From an uncultured Clostridia bacterium (GTDB taxonomy: Bacteria > Bacillota > Clostridia > Christensenellales > Borkfalkiaceae), in assembly GCA_947624965.1 (NCBI GenBank), contig CANQMN010000008.1:24656-88655 (forward strand): a stretch of 64,000 nucleotides of DNA, in the 5' to 3' direction. The notes below the pieces were generated by a model. That model was not told the origin of the DNA. It was given only the letters and a program-made list of their open reading frames with translations, and did no database searches. Each line of letters begins with the position of its first letter. Position 1 is the stretch's first letter. Positions 45,661-55,664 of the stretch are shown here, piece by piece. The translations under genes and the position numbers were made by a program.

Positions 45661-46158
45661 TCAAAGGACGGCGACTTCGTAAAACCGTCTCTTGTTCACG
45701 ACGATCTGTTTGCATGCGACGTCGTACTTTACGACGACGTCTTTGAGCGCGGGGAAGAGGATCTCTTTGTCCCCGCAGAGCAACGTATAGATATCCGTCG
45801 CCGCGTTGCGGACGTCCGTGAGGACGCCGAGCGGCTCGCCCTCCTCCGTGATCACTTCGCTCCCGAGGATGTCGGCGATGTAAAAACTTCCCTCCGCGGG
45901 GGCGGGCGCCTCCTCGCGGGGGATTGCGATCTCCTTCCCGCGCAGAAGTTCCGCCGCGTTGCGGTCGGGCACGCCGCGGAGCCCGAGAAAGACGACGTCC
46001 GGTCCCGTCCGCACCGAGAGCACCTTGTATTCCGCGCCGCCGAGAAAGACGCGCTTGAACGCGCGAAACGCCTCCGCGCTGTCCGTATACGGCTTTACCT
46101 TCAATTCGCCGCGGATGCCCTGCGGCTTCAAGACGACGCCCACCACGAGTTCGGACAT
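45661..46158 (-). CDS. rimM: Ribosome maturation factor RimM
   Basis: 16S rRNA processing factor that binds S19. 165 residues; N-terminal VGVVLKPQGIRGELKVKPYTD and a PRC-barrel C-terminal half with GSEVITEEGEPLGVLTDV and LFPALKDVVVKYD. It lies 1 bp after tmk and 63 bp before trmD on the same strand. Confidence 0.96.
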   Translation of the reverse strand: MSELVVGVVLKPQGIRGELKVKPYTDSAEAFRAFKRVFLGGAEYKVLSVRTGPDVVFLGLRGVPDRNAAELLRGKEIAIPREEAPAPAEGSFYIADILGSEVITEEGEPLGVLTDVRNAATDIYTLLCGDKEILFPALKDVVVKYDVACKQIVVNKRRFYEVAVL

Positions 46159-46159
46159 A

Positions 46160-46786
46160 TCAACCTCCGAAGAGCGGGAGAACGGCTCTCTGCACGTTTT
46201 CCTGCGTGCGCGCCTTATCCTCCTCGCTCGCGATCATCGCGACGCGCTCGCACGCGCGGAAGCGCGCAAACGCCGCAAAATAATTTTCGCGGATCCGCTT
46301 CTGCCGATCCAGCGTCTCGTAACGGTCGGTCTCCCCCCTGCGGGATACGCGGCGCATCCCCTCCTCGGGGGACAGGTCGAGAAAGACGACGAGGTCGGGA
46401 CGGAGCGCCTCCATCGCGGGGCGGTTGAGCTCTATCACCCAGTCGAGCGGAACGAAATTCCCGTTATAGGCGAAGGAGGAAAAATAATAGCGGTCGCACA
46501 GCACCGTCTTGCCCGCTTCGAGCACCTTTTTGATTCCGTTGACGGGATTGAGGATATGGTCGAGCCGATCCGCGGCGAACAGCGCGGCGATCGCGCGTTC
46601 GTCGGTATCCATCCGCCCCGTCATGCACGCGCGGAGAAGCGCGCCGAACGGACTGTCCGTCGGCTCGCGGGTGAGCACGCATTCGACGCCCCGTCCTTTG
46701 AGAAATTTCCCGAGGAGACTCATCTGCGTGGATTTTCCGCTTCCGTCCGTCCCCTCGAATACGATAAATTTGCCCCTTTCGCTCAT
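46160..46786 (-). CDS. tmk: Thymidylate kinase
   Basis: Phosphorylates dTMP to dTDP. 208 residues from ATG 46786, starting MSERGKFIVFEGTDGSGKST; P-loop GTDGSGKS, the DR motif in CDRYYFSSFAYNG, and a LID region RRGETDRYE. A perfect promoter (46796-46824) places the RNA start only about three bases before the ATG, so the message is nearly leaderless. No in-frame upstream Met with family similarity exists. Confidence 0.96.
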   Translation of the reverse strand: MSERGKFIVFEGTDGSGKSTQMSLLGKFLKGRGVECVLTREPTDSPFGALLRACMTGRMDTDERAIAALFAADRLDHILNPVNGIKKVLEAGKTVLCDRYYFSSFAYNGNFVPLDWVIELNRPAMEALRPDLVVFLDLSPEEGMRRVSRRGETDRYETLDRQKRIRENYFAAFARFRACERVAMIASEEDKARTQENVQRAVLPLFGG

Positions 46787-46795
46787 AACGTTTCC

Positions 46796-46824
46796 ATTAT
46801 ACCAAATTCCCCGCCCGCTGTCAA
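46796..46824 (-). promoter_or_regulatory. Consensus promoter of tmk-rimM-trmD
   Basis: Minus strand: -35 TTGACA (46819-46824), 17-bp spacer, -10 TATAAT (46796-46801). The start near 46789 leaves roughly 3 nt before the tmk ATG. It is back-to-back with the plus-strand promoter at 46842. Confidence 0.85.
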
Positions 46825-46841
46825 TCGGTAAATTTTTTATG

Positions 46842-46883
46842 TTGACATTTGCGCGATAGTGTGGTAAACTGAACGTACCACAC
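46842..46883 (+). promoter_or_regulatory. Promoter with palindromic operator upstream of the AT-rich orphan gene
   Basis: -35 TTGACA (46842-46847), 17-bp spacer, -10 TAAACT (46865-46870). A perfect inverted repeat GTGTGGTA-N9-TACCACAC (46859-46883) overlaps the -10 and start site, as a repressor operator would. A third copy of GTGTGGTA lies at 46954-46961. No regulator gene adjoins it. Confidence 0.82.
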
Positions 46884-47012
46884 ATTTTAATATTCCACAA
46901 ATAGGGAATAACCGGTAAAAACGTATTCTCTTTTTCCTGTTTGTGGAAAAAATGTGTGGTAACATGAAGAGAAACGTTTTTCGTGCGTCTCTTCATGGGA
47001 CGCACTTTTTTT
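46876..47012 (+). ncRNA. Structured leader RNA or small RNA ending in an intrinsic terminator
   Basis: From the predicted start the RNA can fold into a long hairpin (46876-46961): 13 bp TACCACACATTTT (46876-46888) with AAAATGTGTGGTA (46949-46961), a 4-nt bulge, then 16 bp (46893-46908 with 46933-46948, two G-U). Next, CATGAAGAGA (46963-46972) is perfectly complementary to TCTCTTCATG (46988-46997), which overlaps the 5' arm and loop of the terminator at 46983-47005. The two foldings exclude each other. It is either an attenuating leader of the next gene or a ~136-nt RNA of its own. I do not recognise the family. Confidence 0.65.
46983..47012 (+). terminator. Intrinsic terminator inside the leader, upstream of the orphan gene
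   Basis: Stem GTGCGTC (46983-46989)/GACGCAC (46999-47005), extendable by a G-U and a C-G pair, followed by T7 (47006-47012). It lies 15 bp before the orphan ORF start; no other plus-strand gene precedes it. Confidence 0.85.
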
Positions 47013-47027
47013 ATTGAGGGAATTGTC

Positions 47028-47714
47028 ATGTTGAAAGAACGGAAAAAACTTTTGGCGCATCGGCTGACTCGGCTCGTCCTCCTTATATCTCTCGTACTTT
47101 TTGTCATCTTCTTCAAACTTCCTCACACAAACTTCAAAATCGTCAGCGACAGCTGTTCTTTGAATTATTATAACGAGGACTCCGATACTTCAAGTTGCAG
47201 TATGACCGTAACGTTTAATCAGGAAGTCGATGAATGTGATATTACCGTCGCGTTTTACGATAGGGACGAACGTTTGATAGAGACGAAAGAAATCCTTTTT
47301 TACGTCTACGGAGACACCGCCGAAGAATCTTATATTTCGGTAAACGGATATGCGGATTCCTACAAGATCGTATCCTTCCAACCGACATTTCAGACAGATT
47401 GGGTGGTAAACTATTTGAAAATATATTTGGGAAGCGCGCTGATATTTTTGGCATTTGTATTTTGGATCTACTCTCTGATCTATAATTATAAATATTATAA
47501 TATCTTCGGCTGTGACGTCATCGTCTATGCCGGACCATATCATCATTACATCAAGATAAACGGGAGAATTTACGACGAACACAATACGCTCATGTCATGG
47601 ACGCCTATCACGCTCTCGACTAACTTGGGCTACTACACGATACAGGCAACGATCTCTTTGACCAACCGCATCGCGCTCAAATTGAACAATATTTTAATAA
47701 GACCCACAAAGTAA
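47028..47714 (+). CDS. AT-rich two-helix membrane protein of unknown function
   Basis: 228 residues from ATG 47028 (GAGGG seven bases upstream). Membrane segments at about 13-33 and 128-151 enclose a cysteine-containing beta-rich outer domain. The C-terminal part has YHHYIKINGRIYDEHNTLMS followed by TPITLSTNLGYY and SLTNRIALKLNN, which looks like a compact beta domain. Base composition and codon use are clearly richer in A and T than all neighbours, suggesting acquisition. I do not recognise it. A 10-bp inverted repeat straddles its stop codon. Confidence 0.75.
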   Translation: MLKERKKLLAHRLTRLVLLISLVLFVIFFKLPHTNFKIVSDSCSLNYYNEDSDTSSCSMTVTFNQEVDECDITVAFYDRDERLIETKEILFYVYGDTAEESYISVNGYADSYKIVSFQPTFQTDWVVNYLKIYLGSALIFLAFVFWIYSLIYNYKYYNIFGCDVIVYAGPYHHYIKINGRIYDEHNTLMSWTPITLSTNLGYYTIQATISLTNRIALKLNNILIRPTK

Positions 47715-47727
47715 CAATGGGTCTTAT
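47697..47727 (+). repeat. 10-bp inverted repeat across the stop codon of the orphan gene
   Basis: ATAAGACCCA (47697-47706) and TGGGTCTTAT (47718-47727), perfect, with an 11-base spacer containing the TAA stop (47712-47714). Not followed by a T run. Confidence 0.7.
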
Positions 47728-47743
47728 AAACAATTCCGTAAAT

Positions 47744-47769
47744 AAAAAGGCGCGACGACGCGCCTTTTT
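47744..47769. terminator. Bidirectional terminator between the orphan gene and mutY
   Basis: Stem AAAAAGGCGCG/CGCGCCTTTTT (47744-47754, 47759-47769) with ACGA loop. It ends both convergent genes; mutY stops 9 bp beyond. Confidence 0.92.
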
Positions 47770-47777
47770 ATTTGCCC

Positions 47778-48761
47778 TTATTTTAGCCATTCCGCGAACG
47801 CTTTGAACGCCGAGGGAACGGCGTAATTTTTTCGGATCTCCTCCGTCGTCGCCCAAACGTACTCGGGCGATCGCGCGCGCACATCGACGAGGTGCCCCGT
47901 CATGCGCCACTCTACGTGCGTGAAAACGTGCGTCGCGCGCTTTTGCTCCGCCTCCTGCCCGAAGCTCTGCTCCCGCTCGGAATTGGGAAACTCCCACATG
48001 CCCGCAAGGAGCCCTTCCCCGCGCCGCCGAAGCGCGTACTTTCCCCCGCACCGCAGAACGTATACGTGGAGCGAGACGATCTTCCGAGCCCGCTTTTCGC
48101 TCCGCACGGGAAAATTCTCCTCCCGTCCTTCGAGGTGCGCAAGGCACAGCGTCTCCCACGGGCACCCGCCGCAGAGCGGCGCGCCGCCCGGAACGCACAC
48201 GAGCGCGCCGAGCTCCATGAGCGCCTGGCAAAAATCCGCCGTCTCGGGCGGATACGCCCGTTTCAGCATCGCCGCAAACTTTTTTTTCGTCGCGGAGTCG
48301 TCCGTGTTATCGGGATCCGCGAGGAGCCGCGAGAGCACGCGCAAGACGTTCCCGTCCACCGCGGGGCAGGGAAGCCCCAGCGCGATGGAGGAGAGCGAAC
48401 CCGCCGTGTAATCCCCCACGCCGGGGAGCGCGCGGACCTCCTCGTAAGAGGCGGGAACGCCCCGCTCCGCGATGACCTGCGCCGCTCTGCGCAGGTTGCG
48501 CGCACGGGAGTAGTAGCCGAGCCCCTCCCATGCCTTCAACGTCTCCTCTTCGCTCGCCGCGGCGAGCGTGCTTGCCGTGGGAAATTTTTCGAGGAAGCGG
48601 GTATAATATCCCTTCACCGCCTCCACGCGCGTCTGTTGAAGCATGATCTCGGAGACGAGGATGCGGTAAAAATCCGTCTCGCCCCGCCAAGGCAGCTCTC
48701 TTTTGCAGACGCGGTACCACGCCAAAAGGGGCGGGACCGCCGCAAGCAGCCGCTCTTCCAT
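47778..48761 (-). CDS. mutY: A/G-specific adenine glycosylase MutY
   Basis: Removes adenine opposite 8-oxoguanine. 327 residues from ATG 48761. Catalytic Glu in SEIMLQQTRVEAVKGYY, helix-hairpin-helix LPGVGDYTAGSL with Asp in AVDGNVLRVLSR, and a 4Fe-4S cluster motif whose first spacing is C-x7-C-x2-C-x5-C rather than the usual C-x6. The C-terminal NUDIX-like domain reads GLLAGMWEFPN. One base overlap with fhs (TGATG). Confidence 0.94.
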   Translation of the reverse strand: MEERLLAAVPPLLAWYRVCKRELPWRGETDFYRILVSEIMLQQTRVEAVKGYYTRFLEKFPTASTLAAASEEETLKAWEGLGYYSRARNLRRAAQVIAERGVPASYEEVRALPGVGDYTAGSLSSIALGLPCPAVDGNVLRVLSRLLADPDNTDDSATKKKFAAMLKRAYPPETADFCQALMELGALVCVPGGAPLCGGCPWETLCLAHLEGREENFPVRSEKRARKIVSLHVYVLRCGGKYALRRRGEGLLAGMWEFPNSEREQSFGQEAEQKRATHVFTHVEWRMTGHLVDVRARSPEYVWATTEEIRKNYAVPSAFKAFAEWLK

Positions 48762-50425
48762 CAGAACAGCCCCGTTATTTTTCCGTTCTCGTCTACGTCG
48801 ATCTTCTCGGCGGCGGGAACTTTGGGAAGCCCCGGCATCGTCATGATGTTGCCCGTGAGCGCGACGACGAATCCCGCGCCTGCCGAAATTTTCACCGAGC
48901 GCACCGTGATTGTGAAATCTTCGGGCGCGCCGAGCTTCGCCGCGTCGTCCGAGAAGGAATATTGCGTCTTTGCCATGCAGACGGGCAGCCCCCCGAAGCC
49001 GAGTTTTTCGAGCCGCGCGAGCTCCTCTTCCGCCTCGGGCGTGTACTCTGCGCCCTTGCCGCCGTATACTTTCGTCGCGATGGCGTCTATTTTCGCCTTC
49101 AACGGGAGCGCGGCGTCGTAGCAATAGCGGAAATCGTTCTTCTCCCCGCACAGGCGGACGACCTCGCGGGCGAGCGCTTCGCCGCCCTTGCCGCCCTCCG
49201 CCCAAACGGTGGAGAGCGCGACGTTTACGCCGAGCGCTCTGCACTTTTCGATGATGCGCGCGATCTCCGCGTCCGTATCGGCGGGGAAGCGGTTGACCGC
49301 CACGACGGTGGGAAGCCCGAAGACGTTCTTCATATTGGAGACGTGGCGGAGAAGATTGGGCAGTCCCCGTTCGAGCGCGCCGAGATCCTCGTGCGCGAGC
49401 TCCGTCTTGGCGAGCCCGCCGTGCATTTTGAGCGCGCGCACCGTCGCGACGACGACGCATGCCGCGGGTTTGAGCCCCGCGAAGCGGCACTTGATATCGA
49501 GAAACTTCTCCGCGCCGAGGTCTCCGCCGAAGCCTGCCTCCGTTACGACGTAGTCCCCGAGTTTCAACGCGGTCTTTGTCGCGATCACGGAGTTGCACCC
49601 GTGCGCAATGTTGGCGAACGGTCCGCCGTGGACGAGCGCGGGCGTCCCTTCGAGTGTCTGCACGAGGTTTGGCTTCAATGCGTCTTTGAGGAGCGCGCAC
49701 ATCGCGCCCGCCGCTTTGAGATCGCCCGCCGTAACGGGCTTTCCCTCATAGGTATAGCCCACGACGATGCGGGAGAGCCGCTCTTTCAGATCGGAGATGG
49801 AGGTGGACAGGCAGAAGATCGCCATCACCTCGCTTGCGACCGTGATGTCGTATCCGTCCTTTCTCGGCACGCCCGATTTGGGTCCGCCCAGCCCGTCCTC
49901 GATGTAGCGGAGCTGTCTGTCGTTCATGTCCACGCAGCGCTTCCACGTGATCTTCGCGGGGTCGATGCCCAGCTCGTTTCCCTGAAAGATGTGGTTGTCT
50001 ATCATCGCCGCGAGCAGGTTGTTCGCCGCGCCGATGGCGTGGAAATCCCCCGTAAAGTGGAGATTGATGTCCTCCATGGGAACGACCTGCGCATAGCCGC
50101 CGCCCGCCGCGCCCCCCTTGATGCCGAACACGGGTCCCAAAGAGGGTTCGCGGAGCGCGACGACGACCTTCTTCCCGAGGCGGGAGAGCCCGTCCGCAAG
50201 ACCGATGGTGGTCGTCGTCTTGCCCTCGCCCGCGGGCGTAGGGGTGATGGCGGTAACGAGGATGAGTTTGCCGTCCGCGGCGGGGCGCTTCATGACGCCG
50301 AGCCCGATCTTCGCCTTATACTTGCCGTAATAGTCGAGTTCCTCTTCCGGAACGCCCGCCCGCGCCGCAATGTCGCGGATGGGGCGCAGTTCCGCCTCCT
50401 GCGCGATCTCGATGTCCGATTTCAT
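48761..50425 (-). CDS. fhs: Formate-tetrahydrofolate ligase
   Basis: Makes 10-formyl-tetrahydrofolate from formate, THF and ATP. 554 residues, normal. ATP-binding [20 protein letters not shown] (about 63-82), [23 protein letters not shown], and the active-site regions are intact. It sits 31 bp after purL and supplies the formyl donor used by PurN and the AICAR formyltransferase of the purine cluster, so the position is functionally sensible. GTAAAAAATATT upstream lacks a strong ribosome binding site. Confidence 0.98.
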   Translation of the reverse strand: MKSDIEIAQEAELRPIRDIAARAGVPEEELDYYGKYKAKIGLGVMKRPAADGKLILVTAITPTPAGEGKTTTTIGLADGLSRLGKKVVVALREPSLGPVFGIKGGAAGGGYAQVVPMEDINLHFTGDFHAIGAANNLLAAMIDNHIFQGNELGIDPAKITWKRCVDMNDRQLRYIEDGLGGPKSGVPRKDGYDITVASEVMAIFCLSTSISDLKERLSRIVVGYTYEGKPVTAGDLKAAGAMCALLKDALKPNLVQTLEGTPALVHGGPFANIAHGCNSVIATKTALKLGDYVVTEAGFGGDLGAEKFLDIKCRFAGLKPAACVVVATVRALKMHGGLAKTELAHEDLGALERGLPNLLRHVSNMKNVFGLPTVVAVNRFPADTDAEIARIIEKCRALGVNVALSTVWAEGGKGGEALAREVVRLCGEKNDFRYCYDAALPLKAKIDAIATKVYGGKGAEYTPEAEEELARLEKLGFGGLPVCMAKTQYSFSDDAAKLGAPEDFTITVRSVKISAGAGFVVALTGNIMTMPGLPKVPAAEKIDVDENGKITGLF

Positions 50426-50456
50426 AAAATATATCTCCGTAAAAAATATTTTTTCG

Positions 50457-53400
50457 TTACTTGAAATATTTTACCGCGCTCTCAAAGAGCTTCATGTCGT
50501 ATTCGCCCGGTACGTTTTTATACAGCCCGTACCCCTTCCTCTCGGCGTGCCCCATCTTGCCGAACACTCTGCCGTCGGGCGAGAGGATGCCCTCGACGGC
50601 GTTCGCGCTCCCGTTGGGGTTGAAGCGGATGTCCATCGTCGCCTTCCCGTCCAAATCGACATACTGCGTCATGATCTGTCCGTTTTCGGCGAGCTTTCCG
50701 ATAAGCGCGTCGCTCGCGACGAACTTGCCCTCCCCGTGCGAGACGGGAACGGAGAATATATCCCCCGTCTTTACGCCCGAAAGCCAGGGAGACTTCACGG
50801 AGGCGACGCGCACGCGCACGATGCGGCTCTGGTGCCGCCCGATGTCGTTATAGGTGAGCGTGGGACAAGTCTCGTCCGTCTCGACGATCTTCCCGTACGG
50901 CACGAGCCCGAGCTTTATGAGGGCTTGGAAGCCGTTGCAGATGCCGCCCATCAGCCCGTCGCGCCGCTCCAAGAGCGCGCCGACCTGCTCCTTCACCGCC
51001 TCGCCGCGGAAAAACGCCGTGATGAACTTGCCAGAGCCGTCCGGTTCGTCGCCGCCCGAAAAGCCGCCGGGGACGAACAATATTTCGCTTTGCGAGAGCC
51101 GCTTCGCAAACTGTTCCGCCGAACGGGAGACCTCCTCCGCGGAGTTGTTGCGGATGACGAAAATTTCGGGGATCGCGCCCGCATCCGCGAACGCCTTCGC
51201 CGTATCGTATTCGCAATTCGTCCCGGGGAATACGGGGATGAGCACGCGCGGTCTTGCCGTCTTGCAGGCGGGGTGCGCCGCGGAGCGAGCCGAACAGCTC
51301 GCGTTCTCCGCCCTTCCCGCGGGCGCGGGCGTGTTGCACGCGTACACCGGTTCGAGCTTTTCTTCATACAGCTTATTGAGCGCGGCGAGCGGAAGCCGCT
51401 CTCCCCCGCGCACGATCGCGGGCTCCCGCTCCGTTCTGCCGAGGGGCGTGCCGATCTGCTCCTTTCCCGAAAGTTCGAGAACGAACGCGCCGTACGAATA
51501 GCCGAATATCTCGGACATGGGTACGCCCTCCGCATAACGGAAGCCGATCATGTTGCCGAGGCACATCTTGAACACGCCCTCCGCGACGCCGCCGTACACG
51601 GGGGTGTAGGCGGAGACCGCCTTGCCCGTGCGGAGGAGCTCCGTAACGGTGCGGAAGTTCTTCAAGAGGGAGGCGGGAACGGGCAGACCGTTCTCGTATT
51701 CCGGTTTCAGGAGCACGACGTCGTGCCCCGCCGCCTTGAATTCGGGCGAGACGACCTCGGAGACCTTCCCCGTCGTCACCGCGAAGGAGACGAGCGTGGG
51801 CGGGACGTCGATCTTCTCGAACGTGCCCGACATGCTGTCCTTGCCGCCGATCGCGGCGACCCCGAAGTCGAGCTGCGCTTTGAACGCGCCGAGGAGCGCG
51901 GAGAGCGGCTGCCCCCAGCGCGCGGGATCTTTTTGGGGTTTGAGGAAATATTCCTGGAAGGAGAGGTACACGTCCTCGAAGGACGCGCCGCTCGCCACGA
52001 GTTTGGAGAGCGATTCCACCACGGCGAGATAGGCGCCGTGATAGGGGCTCTTTTCCGCGACGTGCGGATTGCCGCCCCAACTCATATAGGACACGGTATC
52101 CGTGTGCCCCTTTTCCACCGAGACGAGGTGCGCCATCGCCTGCGGCGGCGTATATTGATATTTTCCGCCGAAGGGCATGAGCACCGTGCCCGCGCCGATG
52201 GTGGAATCGAACCGCTCGGAGAGCCCGCGCTTGGAGCAGACGTTGAGATCGCAAACGAGCGCCTTCATGCCCTCCGCAAAGTCCGAAGGGATCGCCCGCG
52301 CGTAATCTCCGCACCTTTCGGGCGCGACGAAGATGTGCTTCTCCGCGCCGTTGCTGTTCAAAAATTCGCGCGAGACGTCCACGATGGTCTTGCCGTTCCA
52401 GCGCATCTTCAACCGCTTTTCCTCGGTAACCGTCGCAACGACGGTCGCTTCGAGGTTCTCTTCCCGCGCATATTCGATGAACTTCTCCGCCTTGTCCGCC
52501 TCGACGACGACCGCCATGCGCTCCTGGCTCTCCGAGATGGCAAGTTCGGTGCCGTCCAGCCCGTCGTACTTTTTGGGGACGAGATCGAGGTCGATGGAGA
52601 GCCCGTCCGCGAGCTCGCCGATGGCGACGGAGACGCCGCCCGCGCCGAAATCGTTGCAGCGCTTCACGAGGAGCATCGCGTCCTTATTGCGGAACAGCCG
52701 TTGCAGTTTCCGCTCCTCGGGCGCGTTGCCCTTTTGGACTTCCGCGCCGCACAGCGTGAGCGATTGAAGGGTGTGCGATTTGGAGGAGCCCGTCGCGCCG
52801 CCGCAGCCGTCCCGCCCCGTTCTTCCGCCGAGGAGGATCACTTTATCGCCGGGCGCGGGCGTCTCCCGCCGCACGTTCTCTGCGGGCGTCGCCGCGATGA
52901 CCGCGCCGATCTCCAACCGCTTCGCCGCATACCCTTCGTGATAAATTTCGTCCACCTGTCCCGTCGCGAGCCCGATCTGGTTGCCGTAGGAGGAATATCC
53001 CGCCGCCGCCGTCGTAACGAGCTTTCTTTGGGGAAGTTTTCCCTTCATCGTGTCGCGCACGGGGCGGAGCGGATCCGCCGCGCCCGTAACGCGCATGGCG
53101 GCATAGACATAGCTCCTGCCCGAGAGCGGGTCGCGGATGGCGCCGCCGATGCACGTCGCCGCGCCCCCGAAGGGCTCTATCTCGGTGGGATGGTTGTGCG
53201 TCTCGTTCTTGAAGAGGAGAAGCCAGTCCTCCTCCTTGCCGTCTACGTTCACCTTGATCTTTACGGTGCACGCGTTGATCTCCTCGCTCTCGTCCAGCTT
53301 TTCGAGCATGCCGCGCTTTTTCAGAAGTTTCGCCGCGATCGTGCCAATGTCCATGAGGTTGACGGGCTTCTTGCGGTCCAGTTCCCTGCGCGCCGCAAGA

Positions 53401-54143
53401 TATTCTTCATACGCTTCCCGCAGCGTCTCGTCCTCGAACTTCACGCCGTCGATCGTCGTGAGAAAGGTAGTGTGGCGGCAATGATCCGACCAATAGGTGT
53501 CGATCATGCGGATCTCGGTGAGCGTGGGATCGCGCCGCTCCGTGCGGAAATAGTTTTGGCAGAAAGCGATATCGTCCGCGTCCATGGCGAGCGCGTACTT
53601 TTCCACGAACGCTTCGAGCCCTGCCCTGTCCAGCTGCAAAAACCCGTGCAACGTCTCCACTTCGGTGGGGACGGGGTGCTCGATGCGAAGGGTCTCGGGC
53701 AGACCGAGCGCCGCTTTGCGGCTCTCGACGGGGTTGATGACGTACTTCTCGATCGCCCCGAGCTCTTCCTCGGAGACGTTCCCGTACACGAGGTAGACCT
53801 TTGCCGTGCGCACGAGGGGACGTTTCCCTTGGGAGATGAGCTGGATGCACTGCGCCGCCGAATCGGCGCGCTGATCGAACTGCCCGGGGAGATACTCCAC
53901 CGCGAACGTCTTTGCGCCCGCATCGTCGAGCGTCTCCGTCGCGACGTCCATCTGCGGTTCGGAAAACACCGTCCGGACGCAGGCGTCGAAGAGCGATTTT
54001 TCGATCTCCTCGGCGTCGTAACGGTTGACGACGCGGATCTTTTCCGCGCCGCGGATCTCCAACAGTTCGCGCACGTCCGCGAGCAGTTTCCGCGCCTCAA
54101 AATCGAAGCCTTCCTTTTTCTCGACGTAAATTCTGTAAACCAT
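50457..54143 (-). CDS. purL: Phosphoribosylformylglycinamidine synthase, single-chain (PurL+PurQ)
   Basis: 1228 residues joining the FGAM synthetase and the glutamine amidotransferase in one chain, unlike the split PurS/Q/L of many Bacillota. The synthetase part has [32 protein letters not shown] motifs and SDHCRHTTF; the amidotransferase begins near 975 ([17 protein letters not shown]) with catalytic Cys in [15 protein letters not shown] low-similarity linker rich in Ala and Cys separates the two. It starts immediately after purD. Confidence 0.97.
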   Translation of the reverse strand: MVYRIYVEKKEGFDFEARKLLADVRELLEIRGAEKIRVVNRYDAEEIEKSLFDACVRTVFSEPQMDVATETLDDAGAKTFAVEYLPGQFDQRADSAAQCIQLISQGKRPLVRTAKVYLVYGNVSEEELGAIEKYVINPVESRKAALGLPETLRIEHPVPTEVETLHGFLQLDRAGLEAFVEKYALAMDADDIAFCQNYFRTERRDPTLTEIRMIDTYWSDHCRHTTFLTTIDGVKFEDETLREAYEEYLAARRELDRKKPVNLMDIGTIAAKLLKKRGMLEKLDESEEINACTVKIKVNVDGKEEDWLLLFKNETHNHPTEIEPFGGAATCIGGAIRDPLSGRSYVYAAMRVTGAADPLRPVRDTMKGKLPQRKLVTTAAAGYSSYGNQIGLATGQVDEIYHEGYAAKRLEIGAVIAATPAENVRRETPAPGDKVILLGGRTGRDGCGGATGSSKSHTLQSLTLCGAEVQKGNAPEERKLQRLFRNKDAMLLVKRCNDFGAGGVSVAIGELADGLSIDLDLVPKKYDGLDGTELAISESQERMAVVVEADKAEKFIEYAREENLEATVVATVTEEKRLKMRWNGKTIVDVSREFLNSNGAEKHIFVAPERCGDYARAIPSDFAEGMKALVCDLNVCSKRGLSERFDSTIGAGTVLMPFGGKYQYTPPQAMAHLVSVEKGHTDTVSYMSWGGNPHVAEKSPYHGAYLAVVESLSKLVASGASFEDVYLSFQEYFLKPQKDPARWGQPLSALLGAFKAQLDFGVAAIGGKDSMSGTFEKIDVPPTLVSFAVTTGKVSEVVSPEFKAAGHDVVLLKPEYENGLPVPASLLKNFRTVTELLRTGKAVSAYTPVYGGVAEGVFKMCLGNMIGFRYAEGVPMSEIFGYSYGAFVLELSGKEQIGTPLGRTEREPAIVRGGERLPLAALNKLYEEKLEPVYACNTPAPAGRAENASCSARSAAHPACKTARPRVLIPVFPGTNCEYDTAKAFADAGAIPEIFVIRNNSAEEVSRSAEQFAKRLSQSEILFVPGGFSGGDEPDGSGKFITAFFRGEAVKEQVGALLERRDGLMGGICNGFQALIKLGLVPYGKIVETDETCPTLTYNDIGRHQSRIVRVRVASVKSPWLSGVKTGDIFSVPVSHGEGKFVASDALIGKLAENGQIMTQYVDLDGKATMDIRFNPNGSANAVEGILSPDGRVFGKMGHAERKGYGLYKNVPGEYDMKLFESAVKYFK

Positions 54144-55415
54144 TTAAGCCTCCAACGCTTTCAAAGCTCTCGCGCCGATGTCCGCGCGTTTGTATGCGTT
54201 TTCAAAACAGATCCTGTCCGCGAGCGCATAGGCGCGCTCCACCGCCTCCCGCAGGGAAGGAGCTGTCGCCGTCGCGCCCAACACTCTCCCGCCCGCGGTG
54301 AGAAGTTTTCCCCCTTCGCGCTTCGCCCCCGCGATGAAAATATTCTCCCCCTCTTTCGTCTCGGGCAGAGAGATTTCGTACCCCGTCTTGTACTTTTGCG
54401 GGTATCCTTCGGAGGCGAGCACCACACAGCACGCCGCGCCCGCGGAGAATTTCACCTCCGTCTCGCCGAGCGTGCCGTTGCGGCAGGCGAGCATCACGTC
54501 CAAGAGATCGCTTTCGAGAAGGGGCAGAACGACCTGCGTTTCGGGATCGCCGAAGCGGCAGTTGTACTCGATGACCTTGGGTCCTTTCGGCGTGAGCATG
54601 AGCCCGAAGTAGAGACACCCGCGGAAGGTGCGCCCCTCCGCGTTCATCGCCCTTACCGTGGGGAGAAAAATTTGCTCCATACACTGCGCGGCGATCTTCT
54701 CCGTATAGTAGGGATTGGGCGCGACCGTTCCCATGCCGCCCGTATTCAGCCCTTCGTCCCCCGTCTTTGCCCGCTTGTGATCCATGGAGGAGACCATGGG
54801 GACGACGACCTTTCCGTCCGTGAAGGACAAAACGGAGACCTCGGGACCCGTGAGAAACTCTTCGACGAGGATACGGCTCCCGCTCTCGCCGAAAATTTTA
54901 TCCACCATCATGTCGCGGACGGCTTTTTCGGCTTCCCCGTACGTCTGGGCGATGATCGCGCCCTTGCCGAGCGCGAGCCCGTCCGCCTTGACGACGGTGG
55001 GATATTCGCTCGTTTTGAGGAAGGAGAGCGCCTCGTCCGCGTCCGTAAAGACGCGGCTCTCCGCCGTGGGAATGCCGTACTTTTTCATGAGCTGTTTGGA
55101 GAACACCTTGCTCCCCTCGATGATCGCGGCGTTCGCGCGCGGACCGAAACAGGGCACGCCGAGTTCTTCCAGCCTGTCCACGAGCCCCATGCAGAGCGGA
55201 TCGTCGGGCGTTACCACGGCAAAATTCGGCTTCTTCTCTTCGGCGAAGGCGACGATGCCGTCGATATCCGTCGCCTTCACGGGGACGCATTCCGCGTCCG
55301 CGGCGATCCCGCCGTTCCCCGGCAGACACCAGATATATCCGCACTTCTTGCTCTTTTTCAATGTCTTGATGACGGCATGTTCTCTCCCGCCGCCCCCGAC
55401 GACCAAAATATCCAT
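54144..55415 (-). CDS. purD: Phosphoribosylamine-glycine ligase
   Basis: Joins glycine to phosphoribosylamine. 423 residues from ATG 55415. N-terminal MDILVVGGGGREHAVI, ATP-grasp core with VVKADGLALGKGA, and YNCRFGDPETQVVLP. It stops one base before purL. A structured repeat element separates it from purH, so it may be expressed from readthrough or its own promoter. Confidence 0.97.
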   Translation of the reverse strand: MDILVVGGGGREHAVIKTLKKSKKCGYIWCLPGNGGIAADAECVPVKATDIDGIVAFAEEKKPNFAVVTPDDPLCMGLVDRLEELGVPCFGPRANAAIIEGSKVFSKQLMKKYGIPTAESRVFTDADEALSFLKTSEYPTVVKADGLALGKGAIIAQTYGEAEKAVRDMMVDKIFGESGSRILVEEFLTGPEVSVLSFTDGKVVVPMVSSMDHKRAKTGDEGLNTGGMGTVAPNPYYTEKIAAQCMEQIFLPTVRAMNAEGRTFRGCLYFGLMLTPKGPKVIEYNCRFGDPETQVVLPLLESDLLDVMLACRNGTLGETEVKFSAGAACCVVLASEGYPQKYKTGYEISLPETKEGENIFIAGAKREGGKLLTAGGRVLGATATAPSLREAVERAYALADRICFENAYKRADIGARALKALEA

Positions 55416-55499
55416 TGCTTTTCTCCCGAAATCGGTTTCTTGATTTCCTTTGTTCCACCGCTCCCGTAACGAGAACACAGGCGGAGGGCTGTAAAATTA

Positions 55500-55660
55500 C
55501 GGCGCGAAGCAGGGTCCCCCTGCGGAGCGCACGCAATTTGCCACACTGCCGTAGGCTTACCGCCTTTGAGGACATCTCCGTTCGCGGGCGAATTGCCGAG
55601 AGATGCCCGACTTGACCCCTCGCACAAAAGATTTTCCGCAGGAAAAGATTTTGTGCGAAA
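55500..55660. repeat. Dispersed structured repeat, copy 3 (between purD and purH)
   Basis: Shares with the 63.7-64.0 kb copies a 5' block GCAGGG-TCC-CCCTGC hairpin followed by GAGCGCACGCAATTTGCC, and ends in a long hairpin built on TCGCACAAAA...TTTTGTGCGA (55619-55657) where the others have TCGTGCGA...TCGCACGA. The middle differs. It interrupts the purine cluster without an open frame. No transposase or target-site duplication was seen. Confidence 0.7.
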
Positions 55661-55664
55661 CTTT

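Noticed and set aside
46940..46950. DnaA box (TTTTCCACA on the minus strand)
   Set aside because: Single site inside a hairpin arm; no cluster, so chance or structural.
50370..55469. A 1699-codon plus-strand open frame
   Set aside because: Antisense to purL and purD, which are unmistakable on the minus strand.
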